A stretch of DNA of 64,000 nucleotides, taken from assembly GCF_021083645.1 (NCBI RefSeq), contig NZ_JAJNRQ010000001.1, positions 62,001 to 126,000 on the forward strand, in the 5' to 3' direction. The DNA is from Schaalia sp. lx-260. Its GTDB lineage: Bacteria; Actinomycetota; Actinomycetes; Actinomycetales; Actinomycetaceae. A program made the position numbers and the translations under genes. Shown here piece by piece: positions 1-8,342 of the stretch; the first letter of the stretch is position 1, and each line of letters begins with the position of its first letter. A model generated the notes under the pieces. That model was given only the letters and a program-made list of their open reading frames with translations. It did not search any database and was not told the origin of the DNA.

Positions 1-1405
1 TCAGATCATGTCCGCCGTCGTTCAAACGATCCAAACCATCAGCTAGTTTCAGCGCACCTGAAGCTAAAGCGGAGCCTCCGTGAACAAGCTGGTCACTACC
101 ATTAGAAAGGGCGTGTATTCCTTCTGATAGTTGACGTGCTCCTGCGCTTAGGCGATCAGCATTATCACCCAGCAGATGAGTATGTATGTTCTCGCTGAGA
201 GTGTCGATTCCTTCAGAGAGTTGCACGGTTGCGGAGGCCAATTGGTCGACTTTACCAATATTGTCCACAAGCGAAGGAAGGACTTTGCTGATGCGGATAA
301 TGTGGTCAATATCTTCGCTGAAAGTGCCTATTCGGTGAGAAACATCGTCACCTATAGTGATGATGAGTTCTTGCACATGCGCGCATGAATCTAGGTTTCC
401 TTGTTGGCAGGCCTGATATGCGGAGGTCAGATCTGTGCGAATAGGCGCGATCAGGGTTTCAAATTCGCTTCGTTGGTTTTTGATTTTCTCAACGGTGGAA
501 CGTAACTGCGCGATATTTAAGCTATCGATGAGGGCTTTCAATTCACTGCTTCCCGCAGCAAGCTGATGCGCGCCTTCTTGTAGGCTCACAGACTGTCCGG
601 GTTGTGTCTCAGTGAGCGCAGAATGTACACGTTCCACACCTTTGGTGTATTGCTCAATGCCTTGTGCCAATGCTTCAGCGCCTTGGACAAGGGAGAGCGC
701 CTGCCCAGGCTGAGCCTCAACAATGCCAGAGTGGAGTGCGCGTATGCCACTGGATAACTCAGAAGCTCCATCTGCTACTGTGTGTCCGCCTTTTTGTGCT
801 TGTGTGAGGCCTTCAGAAAGTTGTGTTGCACCATGTGCCGCGCGTATCTGAGCGTCGGTGATTTTTTGTGCTCCAGATGCGCTTTGGTTAAGGCCCTGCG
901 AAAGGGTCCCTAAGCCTTGCAGAGACTGGTCAATAAAAGACAGCGTGAGGGTTTGGCCAAAGTGTGTGGCACCGGCACGTGTGATTGCTGTGGCAATACG
1001 ACCGGTTGCTTCGTTGGTGGCGCGTGAAGTGTGGATGGTGAGTGCGGGTCGTGTTAATGTTTTCCCTTGCGCGAGGTCTGCAAGTGTGCGTGAAAAATCT
1101 GATGGTATGGTGACGACAACAGCGTAGGTTCCATCTTCTAGGCCGCTAGCCGCTGTAGCGGCGGTGACAACGGACCAATCCCACCCTTTCACGTCTTGTG
1201 TATCAGAGGTGAGCGCGGCAATGATTTGTCGTCCTCCGGGCAGTTTTTGGCCTGTAGGTAAGGTGGCGATTTCGTCCTCATTGACGATTGCGGCAGGTAT
1301 TGCTGCTTTGTTGCTCTGAGTGTTGGTAGCGCCGAAAATAACGGTGAGTGCAAGAAGTGACGGAAAAAGCAGTGCAATGAAGATGAGTCGCCAGGGGTGT
1401 CTCAT
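1..1405 (-). CDS. YhgE/Pip-family membrane protein, partial (C-terminal end lies beyond the left edge)
   Basis: The reading frame is open from an ATG at 1405 to position 1 with no stop. It starts with a short basic segment and one membrane segment (about residues 5-22), followed by an extracellular region. From about residue 165 it has many degenerate repeats of the type 'GA-x-QL-x-x-G-x-x-x-L', seen as ASELSSGIRAL, AHQLAAGSSELK and ARQLSEGIHALS. These heptad-like repeats are typical of YhgE/Pip proteins, which anchor in the membrane at both ends and often sit beside ABC or MMPL transporters. The start overlaps the stop of the upstream MMPL gene by 4 bp (ATGA), so the two are translationally coupled. 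The role is probably envelope export or phage-receptor-like, by family; substrate unknown. Confidence 0.85.
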   Translation of the reverse strand, partial: MRHPWRLIFIALLFPSLLALTVIFGATNTQSNKAAIPAAIVNEDEIATLPTGQKLPGGRQIIAALTSDTQDVKGWDWSVVTAATAASGLEDGTYAVVVTIPSDFSRTLADLAQGKTLTRPALTIHTSRATNEATGRIATAITRAGATHFGQTLTLSFIDQSLQGLGTLSQGLNQSASGAQKITDAQIRAAHGATQLSEGLTQAQKGGHTVADGASELSSGIRALHSGIVEAQPGQALSLVQGAEALAQGIEQYTKGVERVHSALTETQPGQSVSLQEGAHQLAAGSSELKALIDSLNIAQLRSTVEKIKNQRSEFETLIAPIRTDLTSAYQACQQGNLDSCAHVQELIITIGDDVSHRIGTFSEDIDHIIRISKVLPSLVDNIGKVDQLASATVQLSEGIDTLSENIHTHLLGDNADRLSAGARQLSEGIHALSNGSDQLVHGGSALASGALKLADGLDRLNDGGHDL

Positions 1406-4365
1406 GGTGTGTCCTCTTGAATTGTGGAGGGCTGCGTGGCATGTGTGCTGTCAGTGTCAGTGTCAGTGTCAGTGTCAGTGTCAGTGTCAGTGTCAGTGTC
1501 AGTGTCAGTGTCAGTGTCAGTGTCAGTGTCAGTGTCAGTGTCCGGAGGAACCATAGGGGCCTCATCTGTTTCCGCTGGATTTTTATGAGGTAAAGCATCC
1601 GGCAATGCAGTATCTAGTATCAGGTGAGCTGGCACGGAATCCTCAAATGGCGGATAAAAATCGTCACAGAGTAACGTATCTGCGCTGACGTGTACATCCG
1701 GTGGAATGGTCAATGAGCGCGGTCCTGTGACAAGAACTGTTGTGCCTGCATCCAGCAGTTCTGTGATACGTTCCCACCGGTGACTACCAGGGTCATCGGT
1801 GATAACCAATACAGCCTGTGGAGGAAGCACGTCCTCACGTTGCGTGAGTATCGCTGTCATTCCTTGTACAGCAGACATATGTGACGGCAAAGCGAAATGA
1901 CCAACAATGACTTTTCCGTAACGATGACGCAGCCGTCCAGTAAGTAAAGCCGTCAATATGTTCCGCGCAGCACGATTATCACTGCGTATAACCCCAAGCT
2001 CACCTGGCCTAAGGACAAAATTCAATGAATTAATAAGAGTGATATTTCGGTGCTGCATTGTCATATCACATATACGAATCATTGAAGGCCCATGACGCTG
2101 CACCCATTCTTCATGTTCAAGAGAACGGATCAGTCCCTCACCCTCAATATCAACGACCGGAAGTAAACGATCCAACCATTCAGGTAAAGCCCACGCGCGA
2201 TGACCAAGCCACACCATGACAGCGGGAATCAGAGTCATACGAACCAGGAAAGCATCAGCTGCTATCCCTGCGCTTAAAGCTAACGCGATAGGTTTCACAT
2301 GGACGCTTCCCTCCGGGACAAAAGCAGCAAAAATTGTTGTCATAATGACTGCCGCGGCAAGAACCACAGGCGCAGAAGAAACAAAACCACGCTGCACCGC
2401 ACGGGTAGCATCCCTGTGATGAATCCATTCTTCACGCATACGTGATACCAAGAAAACGTGGTAATCCATTGCTAAACCAAAAAGAATACCCATAACAATA
2501 ACTGGCATGAAAGAAATAACAGGTCCAGTTTTTGTGACATGTAATAGGTCAGATCCCCAACCGTATCCGTACACCATTCCAACGGTTCCAAATGCCACTC
2601 CCAGTGACAGCAAGTACCCGATAGTCGCACTCAACGGAACAGCGAAAGAACGGAAAACAATGAGCAAAAGAACCAATGAAAAACCGACAACGACACAACC
2701 AAAAGGTACGAGTGCGCCTTGCAGTTGCTCAGCGACATCGATTGCGACAGCGGTTTGACCTGTCACCATAATTGATGTGATACCGAGTTCTTTTTCCCAT
2801 TGAGGCGCCAAATGTCGAATGGTGGAAACCAGTGTGTGCGTCGCAGGATCTGATTGCCCTGTTGTGGGGATTATCTGCAAGAAAGCAAGGGAAGCATCCT
2901 GATTTGGAGTGGCTGTCCCAATAGCGTGAACACCGGCGAGGGAACGTATTTTTTGAGCGAGGCGATCCACTAATTCAACAGGCTCAGATGAGTGAACAAT
3001 ATTTCCAATAACAATGATTGGCGAATTGTATCCTTCACCAAAAGCTTCACTAATTGCATCGTAGGTTTGACGTAGAGGCGTTCCTGGTGCTTCAGAGCCG
3101 TTATCTGTTAAACCTGTGCTTAGTGAGGCCGCTGGGATAGAAGCACAGCCCAGTAGCGCGATAATAAAGACACTCGTCAGCGCAGGAAAACGTGTGAACG
3201 CACGAACCCACCGATATGAGAAACTACGTGACGCAGCCGCTTGTGCCTCAGCAGGTACGAGAGAAACAGAAGGGGAAGCGGGACTTGTCGTAGCTGCAAG
3301 GTGTTCCGCCTTGAGGCGATGATGCACGTGTTTTTTACGGCCACAGACACGTGTTCCGATAATGCCCAGCAGCGCTGGCACCACTGTCAAAGCAACAAGC
3401 ACAGCGATTGCCACAACGAAAGCTGAAGCAAAACCCATAATGCTCAGGAAAGGTATGCGGGTTACTGACAGTCCACATAATGCGACGATAACGGTTCCGC
3501 CGGCAAAAATAACGGCGGACCCAGCGGTAGCAACGGCCCGCCCAGCGGCCTCATGAGGGGCAATACCAGTGTGGACGTATTCACGTGCCCGAGCGATGAT
3601 AAATAAAGCGTAATCAATCCCAACGGCCAGGCCAATCATAATCGCTAAAACAGGGGTGGTGGAGTTAATGTCAAGCCATTTGGCTGCGATAAAGATGGAC
3701 GATATCCCAATGGCAACACCGATAGCGGCACTCAACAGTGGCGCCCCTGCGGTAACAAGTGAACGGAAAGTAAAAAGCAGGACAATGCCAGCCAAAATAA
3801 CGCCGATGATTTCAACAATGGATAGGTGAACGGAAATAAAATGACCGATATTTCCACCCAGCGCGATTGTTAAATTACTGTGCGCTTGCATTATGCGGGT
3901 TGTGAGTTCTTGCAGTGCGTTGGCTGTGAGCCCAGCTTGAGGGGTGGGGCCTGTCATGTGTGAACCAACAGAGGCGTCGCCCATGACATGAATAAGTGCA
4001 TGTGAGCCGTCGGCAGAAATGCTGCGTGTTAATTCAGCAAAAGGGTCAGTAACAGCAGCAACGCCATTTATGTGTTCTGCTTGTGTAATGAACTCATGAA
4101 TAGCATCCGCGTGGGCGGTGATATCCCCGTCATGGGCGGTAAAAAGTACGGGCTCATCAGTTCCGGACACTTGAGGTAATCGTTCACGCAGGATCGAAAT
4201 GCCTTGTAAAGATTCTGCGTCATTAATGTGGAAAGAACTACTAAGATTCAGTCCTAAAAATTTCAGGCTCCCTGCGCATGCAATGGACACAATCAGCCAC
4301 AGGCATAGAACGAGCCATGCATGTGTTGCGCACCAGCGTCCAAGTTGATGAAGGTAAGTAGACAA
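1402..4365 (-). CDS. MMPL/RND-family exporter fused to a degenerate ABC-ATPase-like domain and a (Asp-Thr)n tail
   Basis: The 987-residue protein has the two-lobed MMPL layout: an N-terminal membrane segment, an extracytoplasmic loop, then a bundle of membrane helices, repeated twice. Conserved MMPL motifs are visible as GLAVGIDYALFI (about residue 248) and GLAMDYHVFL (about residue 633). After the last helix, residues of about 755-940 read like an ABC ATPase. LRPGELGVIRSDNRAARN aligns with the stretch around Walker A but lacks GxxGxGK(S/T), and VLVITDDPG aligns with Walker B but has no catalytic Glu. The tail is an Asp-Thr dipeptide run. The start codon appears to be TTG at 4365 with a poor ribosome site. 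It is coupled by a 4-bp overlap to the downstream YhgE/Pip gene. Transport of lipids or hydrophobic compounds is a family inference. Confidence 0.85.
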   Translation of the reverse strand: MSTYLHQLGRWCATHAWLVLCLWLIVSIACAGSLKFLGLNLSSSFHINDAESLQGISILRERLPQVSGTDEPVLFTAHDGDITAHADAIHEFITQAEHINGVAAVTDPFAELTRSISADGSHALIHVMGDASVGSHMTGPTPQAGLTANALQELTTRIMQAHSNLTIALGGNIGHFISVHLSIVEIIGVILAGIVLLFTFRSLVTAGAPLLSAAIGVAIGISSIFIAAKWLDINSTTPVLAIMIGLAVGIDYALFIIARAREYVHTGIAPHEAAGRAVATAGSAVIFAGGTVIVALCGLSVTRIPFLSIMGFASAFVVAIAVLVALTVVPALLGIIGTRVCGRKKHVHHRLKAEHLAATTSPASPSVSLVPAEAQAAASRSFSYRWVRAFTRFPALTSVFIIALLGCASIPAASLSTGLTDNGSEAPGTPLRQTYDAISEAFGEGYNSPIIVIGNIVHSSEPVELVDRLAQKIRSLAGVHAIGTATPNQDASLAFLQIIPTTGQSDPATHTLVSTIRHLAPQWEKELGITSIMVTGQTAVAIDVAEQLQGALVPFGCVVVGFSLVLLLIVFRSFAVPLSATIGYLLSLGVAFGTVGMVYGYGWGSDLLHVTKTGPVISFMPVIVMGILFGLAMDYHVFLVSRMREEWIHHRDATRAVQRGFVSSAPVVLAAAVIMTTIFAAFVPEGSVHVKPIALALSAGIAADAFLVRMTLIPAVMVWLGHRAWALPEWLDRLLPVVDIEGEGLIRSLEHEEWVQRHGPSMIRICDMTMQHRNITLINSLNFVLRPGELGVIRSDNRAARNILTALLTGRLRHRYGKVIVGHFALPSHMSAVQGMTAILTQREDVLPPQAVLVITDDPGSHRWERITELLDAGTTVLVTGPRSLTIPPDVHVSADTLLCDDFYPPFEDSVPAHLILDTALPDALPHKNPAETDEAPMVPPDTDTDTDTDTDTDTDTDTDTDTDTDTDTDTDSTHATQPSTIQEDTP
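1451..1540. repeat. In-frame hexanucleotide tandem repeat, 15 copies of TCAGTG
   Basis: Fifteen perfect copies of TCAGTG fill 90 bp inside the 3' end of the MMPL gene and encode an Asp-Thr run. Because the unit is 6 bp, copy-number change would alter tail length without shifting the frame, so this is a length-variation rather than an on/off switch. The same repeat keeps two other frames open (Cys-Gln and Leu-Thr runs), which are artefacts. Confidence 0.97.
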
Positions 4366-4541
4366 TATTCGTATTCTTTCCCGATAAGGATTGCAGCAGC
4401 GCAGCCCTTACTTCTAAAAATACTTCATTGTGCGAGGTGCGGCCCTTTGGAGAAGGGCACAGTATGGGCACGTTTTACCTGAAATTGTGCATATGTGTAC
4501 TTTGCGAGTGTTTTTATGGTGTGTTTTATGGTGTCCGGCCC

Positions 4542-5396
4542 TTAGGATTCTTGTGAAGGCCACCATACTATTGAATCTATTCGGCATTGTGTGGCCGAAC
4601 TACTGCTGGGTAACGTGGCAGACCACGGTGTTTTTTGCTGAGTAGGAACGTGAGAGACAAGCACTGTTTGCGTATTTTCTGTTTCTCTGCCTGACAAAAG
4701 GCTGACGCTCACCCATATATCAGCTCCGTAAGGGATGATATCGTCGAGGCCCGGTGGCATTGTGTACGCAAGAGTTCCTTCAACGGTGACAGTGTTACTT
4801 CCCACGTGTTGTACACATGAGGTGATAGTGCTTGCTGAGCGTGCAGATGCACTGGCGTGTACAGAGGCTTTCACCAGTGCAATTTCAGTGGGGCACTGCG
4901 TTTGCGCAACACGTAAAGTTGCATCATTCATTGATTGAAGTTCGCTGAGGAAAGTATCGGCTTGATGCGCGCTGTCGCGGCTTATGCGACTGCACCAGTT
5001 TTGAGCATTCACTGTGGCCTCATGTAATGCGAGTTGGGACAGTAAATCGCGGCGCTCATGGTCAGCTTGTTCGATCTGCGCAGAAATATGCGCGATGTCA
5101 CTTTCAATGCGCATGAGGTCACGTTGTGCATGTGACCATGCGATAAAAATGTGGGTTCCGTATGCAATACATGCACAGAGCGTTATCACCGTACATATGA
5201 GGAACAGGGCGGTGACAGTGAAGCGCCCGCGAGTGTGGCCAGGTGTGGACGCTGCCATATGCGGTGGGCGCAGGTGCGCATCAGCACCGTGGCTGTGCCT
5301 GCCGTAGGTGAATGTCTGCGAGGTGAGCGTGGAAGATTCTTCAGGGGAATTGTCAGATGCGTTGCGCGTCCACGTGCTGAAAGGATCGTATGTCAT
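4542..5396 (-). CDS. Single-pass membrane protein with coiled-coil region, function unknown
   Basis: The 284-residue protein has a hydrophilic N-terminus of about 55 residues, one membrane helix (about residues 58-85, rich in Leu, Ile and Cys), then a segment with heptad character and an extracytoplasmic C-terminal part containing several Cys residues. I recognise no catalytic motif. Its ATG overlaps the stop of the upstream DUF2510 gene by 4 bp, so the two are co-translated and probably work together at the membrane. The layout (N-in, coiled coil just outside) also resembles its partner protein. Confidence 0.75.
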   Translation of the reverse strand: MTYDPFSTWTRNASDNSPEESSTLTSQTFTYGRHSHGADAHLRPPHMAASTPGHTRGRFTVTALFLICTVITLCACIAYGTHIFIAWSHAQRDLMRIESDIAHISAQIEQADHERRDLLSQLALHEATVNAQNWCSRISRDSAHQADTFLSELQSMNDATLRVAQTQCPTEIALVKASVHASASARSASTITSCVQHVGSNTVTVEGTLAYTMPPGLDDIIPYGADIWVSVSLLSGRETENTQTVLVSHVPTQQKTPWSATLPSSSSATQCRIDSIVWWPSQES

Positions 5397-5911
5397 GGGG
5401 TTTGTCCTAGCTGTTCACGCAATGCTTCAATTTCCGAGGTGAGTTCATCTAACGCATGATGTGAGCGTTGGAGTTGTTCGGATTTTTGTTTGACTTCACG
5501 AAGAAGCTGTGATGTGTGCGCCGCAAGTATTCCAGTCCCACATGCCCAAACAAGAGTGGTGATTGCGCAGATTATCGCAATGATTGTGAGTGTGCGCATA
5601 CGTGGTGAATATGCGTGCCGTGTGCGCATACGTGAAGAATCTGCCTGAAGCGCAGTGAAAGTATCCGTCTGTACAGGTATGTCCGTTTTGGAGGACTCAT
5701 CTGTTCCCGTATGAACAGGATCGGTGGAGTAGATGCTTTCTGCGCTGCCCTCATTGGAATGGGATGAGACTTCGGATGAGACTTCGGATATGAAAGCGTG
5801 TTTTTCTGCGTGGAAGGTCCGCGTGTCAGATGTCCATGTGGTGCCGTTCCACCAGCGCAGGTCATAATCACCTGAAGGGTCAGGATACCAACCCTCGCGT
5901 GGGAGATTCAC
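5393..5911 (-). CDS. DUF2510-domain membrane protein
   Basis: The N-terminus carries the DUF2510 signature: GWYPDPSGDYDLRWWNGTTW, residues 7-26, with the conserved Trp and Pro residues. An acidic, Ser/Thr-rich linker of about 75 residues follows, then one membrane helix (about residues 107-130) and a C-terminal coiled coil ending at residue 172. DUF2510 is a small Trp-rich domain found at the cytoplasmic face of many actinobacterial membrane proteins; its ligand is not established. The start is GTG at 5911 with a good AAAGGA site upstream. It is first in a two-gene unit with the next gene downstream. Confidence 0.85.
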   Translation of the reverse strand: MNLPREGWYPDPSGDYDLRWWNGTTWTSDTRTFHAEKHAFISEVSSEVSSHSNEGSAESIYSTDPVHTGTDESSKTDIPVQTDTFTALQADSSRMRTRHAYSPRMRTLTIIAIICAITTLVWACGTGILAAHTSQLLREVKQKSEQLQRSHHALDELTSEIEALREQLGQTP

Positions 5912-6074
5912 GGGCCTATCCTTTCTACTGTGCTACTCAACGTCGGGCACCTATCGTGCTACAGAACGAGGATACGCACTGTGAACTACTCGTGCCGATC
6001 GAACCGATGCGCCCTCATGTGGAACTCCACTCAGTATTAGCTTCTGCTCACAAAAACTGGACCATACCTGTGAG

Positions 6075-7664
6075 GTGAGTACCCTTGAATACATGTCCAC
6101 ACTGCTGAGCGCCAACCATTTACTTACTCTCTTTCTTGTTGTCGGTGCCGGTGCTGTCCTTGGTGCAATACGTTTTGGTCCCATCCGCCTAGGAGCAGCC
6201 GGCGCATTATTTGTAGGGCTCGCCCTTTCTGCCGCCTACCCAGGACTAGGTGAAGGCATGACCGTAGTCCAGCAGATCGGCCTTGCTTTCTTTGTGTACA
6301 CCGTGGGTGTAGCATCTGGCGCTCATTTCTTTGCAGACCTCATGAAACAACGCGCACTGCTTTTTGCTTGCGCACTGACCTGCATCCTTGGTGCTTTCGT
6401 CGCATGGGGGCTTGGTGAAATATTCGGACTCAACAAAGGAATCGTCACAGGGCTTTTCACAGGCGCGCTAACAGCAGCCCCCGCTTTAGATGCAGCCTCA
6501 CGTGTCACCGGTGATCCGATAGCGGCAGTAGGCTACGCATTCGGCTACCCCATTGGGGTGATTGTTGGCATTATTGTCGTGTCAGTGGTGGTGGGACGGG
6601 TCTGGGATGAAAAAGGTGACACACCTTCCCTTGCGGGAAAAGCTTTGGAATCTCTAACGGTTCGCGTCAATCAAACGATGAATATGCGTGAAGTGAGCGC
6701 CTGGGCGCAGCAAAGAATCCGCATGTCATATTTACGTCGTGAAGGACGTACCCGCGTTATCGTTCCCGGTGAAGAATTGCGCAAAGACGACCATGTGCTC
6801 GTGGTCGGTGACACGGTGGCGTTACAAGAAGCCTGCGAACAAATCGGTGAACCAATTGTGGACTATCACCTCGTCAATGATCGCAGTGACGTAGCTTTTG
6901 AACGCATCGTCGTATCGAACCCTGAAATTGCCGGACGCACAGTTGCCTCATTAGCGATGCCGCAACGTTTTGGCGGGGCCATCACTCGTGTGCGCCGAGG
7001 CGACTTAGATTTACTGGCACGCGACGACCTTGCTCTGCAACTTGGTGACCATGCGGCGGTCGTTGTACCGATTGAGGAATTAGATGCGGTACAGACTTTC
7101 CTTGGCGACTCTGAACGTCGCGTCAGTGAGGTCGATGCTATGGCTTTTGGTATCGGCATGGTCCTTGGAATGTTACTGGGAGCAATTCCTTTCCCCATGC
7201 CAGGTGGAGCCACATTCCAATTAGGCTCAGCAGCTGGCCCTCTGATCGTCGGCATGATTCTAGGGGCCTTACGTCGTACAGGCCCGTTGGTGTGGACCTT
7301 ACCTGTTTCAGCGAATTTCACGATTCGTCAGGTCGGACTATTACTGTTCTTGGCTGCTCTTGGCCTGTCAGCGGGACCTGATTTAGTCAGTGTTCTTGTA
7401 TCAACAGAAGGGTGGAAAGCAACCCTCTTATCAATGGGCGTTGTAACAATATGCTGCATTGTTTTAGTGTGCGTGGGACGTTTTATTGGCCTATCCCCAG
7501 CCCGCACAGCCGGAGGGGTCGCTGGTTTCCTAGGGCAACCAGCAGTTCTCCAAGCTGCCGCCAGCAAGATCGCTGACGAGCGTGTAGAAGCCGCTTATGC
7601 CACGCTTTTTGCTTTCGCTATAGTCGTGAAAATATTCCTCGTCCCGCTTATCTGGACCCTGTAA
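6075..7664 (+). CDS. AspT/YidE-like antiporter with two RCK_C (TrkA-C) domains
   Basis: The 529-residue protein has the architecture of the aspartate-alanine exchanger (AspT, YidE, YbjL) family: an N-terminal membrane half (about residues 10-180), two tandem RCK_C-like domains in the cytosol (about 190-350), and a C-terminal membrane half (about 355-529). The glycine-rich membrane motif FTGALTAAPALDAASR matches the duplicated core of this family. The substrate cannot be read from sequence; organic-acid or amino-acid exchange is the family expectation, with RCK_C domains gating by ligand. The start is uncertain: GTG at 6075 or ATG at 6093 (MSTLLSANHLL), and neither has a strong ribosome site. 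It is transcribed away from the DUF2510 unit. Confidence 0.85.
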   Translation: MSTLEYMSTLLSANHLLTLFLVVGAGAVLGAIRFGPIRLGAAGALFVGLALSAAYPGLGEGMTVVQQIGLAFFVYTVGVASGAHFFADLMKQRALLFACALTCILGAFVAWGLGEIFGLNKGIVTGLFTGALTAAPALDAASRVTGDPIAAVGYAFGYPIGVIVGIIVVSVVVGRVWDEKGDTPSLAGKALESLTVRVNQTMNMREVSAWAQQRIRMSYLRREGRTRVIVPGEELRKDDHVLVVGDTVALQEACEQIGEPIVDYHLVNDRSDVAFERIVVSNPEIAGRTVASLAMPQRFGGAITRVRRGDLDLLARDDLALQLGDHAAVVVPIEELDAVQTFLGDSERRVSEVDAMAFGIGMVLGMLLGAIPFPMPGGATFQLGSAAGPLIVGMILGALRRTGPLVWTLPVSANFTIRQVGLLLFLAALGLSAGPDLVSVLVSTEGWKATLLSMGVVTICCIVLVCVGRFIGLSPARTAGGVAGFLGQPAVLQAAASKIADERVEAAYATLFAFAIVVKIFLVPLIWTL

Positions 7665-7681
7665 ACGTAAAGAAGCAGCAT

Positions 7682-8311
7682 ATGGCGACCCCAGATTTTA
7701 TCCTCGCATTACGTGAAAAAATTGGTCACGATATGCTCTGGATTCCCGGATGCACAGCGATAGTTGCGCGCCCTTACTGTTCCCACCCCGTTCACCAAAG
7801 CCCCGCGGCCGGAATGAGAGGGAAAGTATGTCAGAACACGTCTGCTCCTTTTGAGGCAACGCATCCGCACTGCGCACGCATGAAGGCTGACGAAGATTTT
7901 TTCATGACTCCTCTTGCACCTGAACATGTAGAAATCCTGATTGTTGAACGTGCCGATAATGGATGGGCAACCCCCGTGACAGGTATCGTCGATCCAGGTG
8001 AAGAAGCTGCAGATGCTGCTGTACGTGAAGTCCTCGAAGAAACAGGGGTGAGTGCGCGTCCTCTGCGGCTGCTCAGTACTCAAGTAGTTGGACCGGTAAC
8101 CTACGACAATGCAGATCAGGCACTGTACCTTGACCTTGCTTTCCTCCTGCGCTGGGACGCAGGAGAACCTTGGCCCGCAGACGCAGAAAACACGAGCGCA
8201 CAATTCATACGAGCAGATCGCCTTCCCGCGATGAATAACCGATTTACGAAAACAGTGCGACGAGCTTTATCAGGTGAGATTGCGGCAGAATTTACCTACT
8301 CACTCACCTGA
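7682..8311 (+). CDS. Nudix hydrolase with an atypical N-terminal insertion
   Basis: The Nudix box is intact: GIVDPGEEAADAAVREVLEE then TGV, around residues 100-123, with the REVxEExG metal-binding glutamates. Such enzymes hydrolyse nucleoside diphosphates linked to another group. The usual beta-strand just after the start (WIPGCTAIVARP) is followed by about 45 extra residues rich in His, Cys and Pro before the fold resumes at VEILIVERADNGW. No frameshift is needed to explain this, as the frame stays open. The gene starts 17 bp after the antiporter stop and may be co-transcribed. The specific substrate is unknown. Confidence 0.88.
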   Translation: MATPDFILALREKIGHDMLWIPGCTAIVARPYCSHPVHQSPAAGMRGKVCQNTSAPFEATHPHCARMKADEDFFMTPLAPEHVEILIVERADNGWATPVTGIVDPGEEAADAAVREVLEETGVSARPLRLLSTQVVGPVTYDNADQALYLDLAFLLRWDAGEPWPADAENTSAQFIRADRLPAMNNRFTKTVRRALSGEIAAEFTYSLT

Positions 8312-8342
8312 TAGTTTTACAGCCCTTACAACTCCGAAAGTT

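Noticed and set aside
1278-1598. Open frames with Leu-Thr and Cys-Gln runs over the hexamer repeat
   Set aside because: They come from the TCAGTG repeat read in other frames, while the MMPL and YhgE/Pip genes account for the region.
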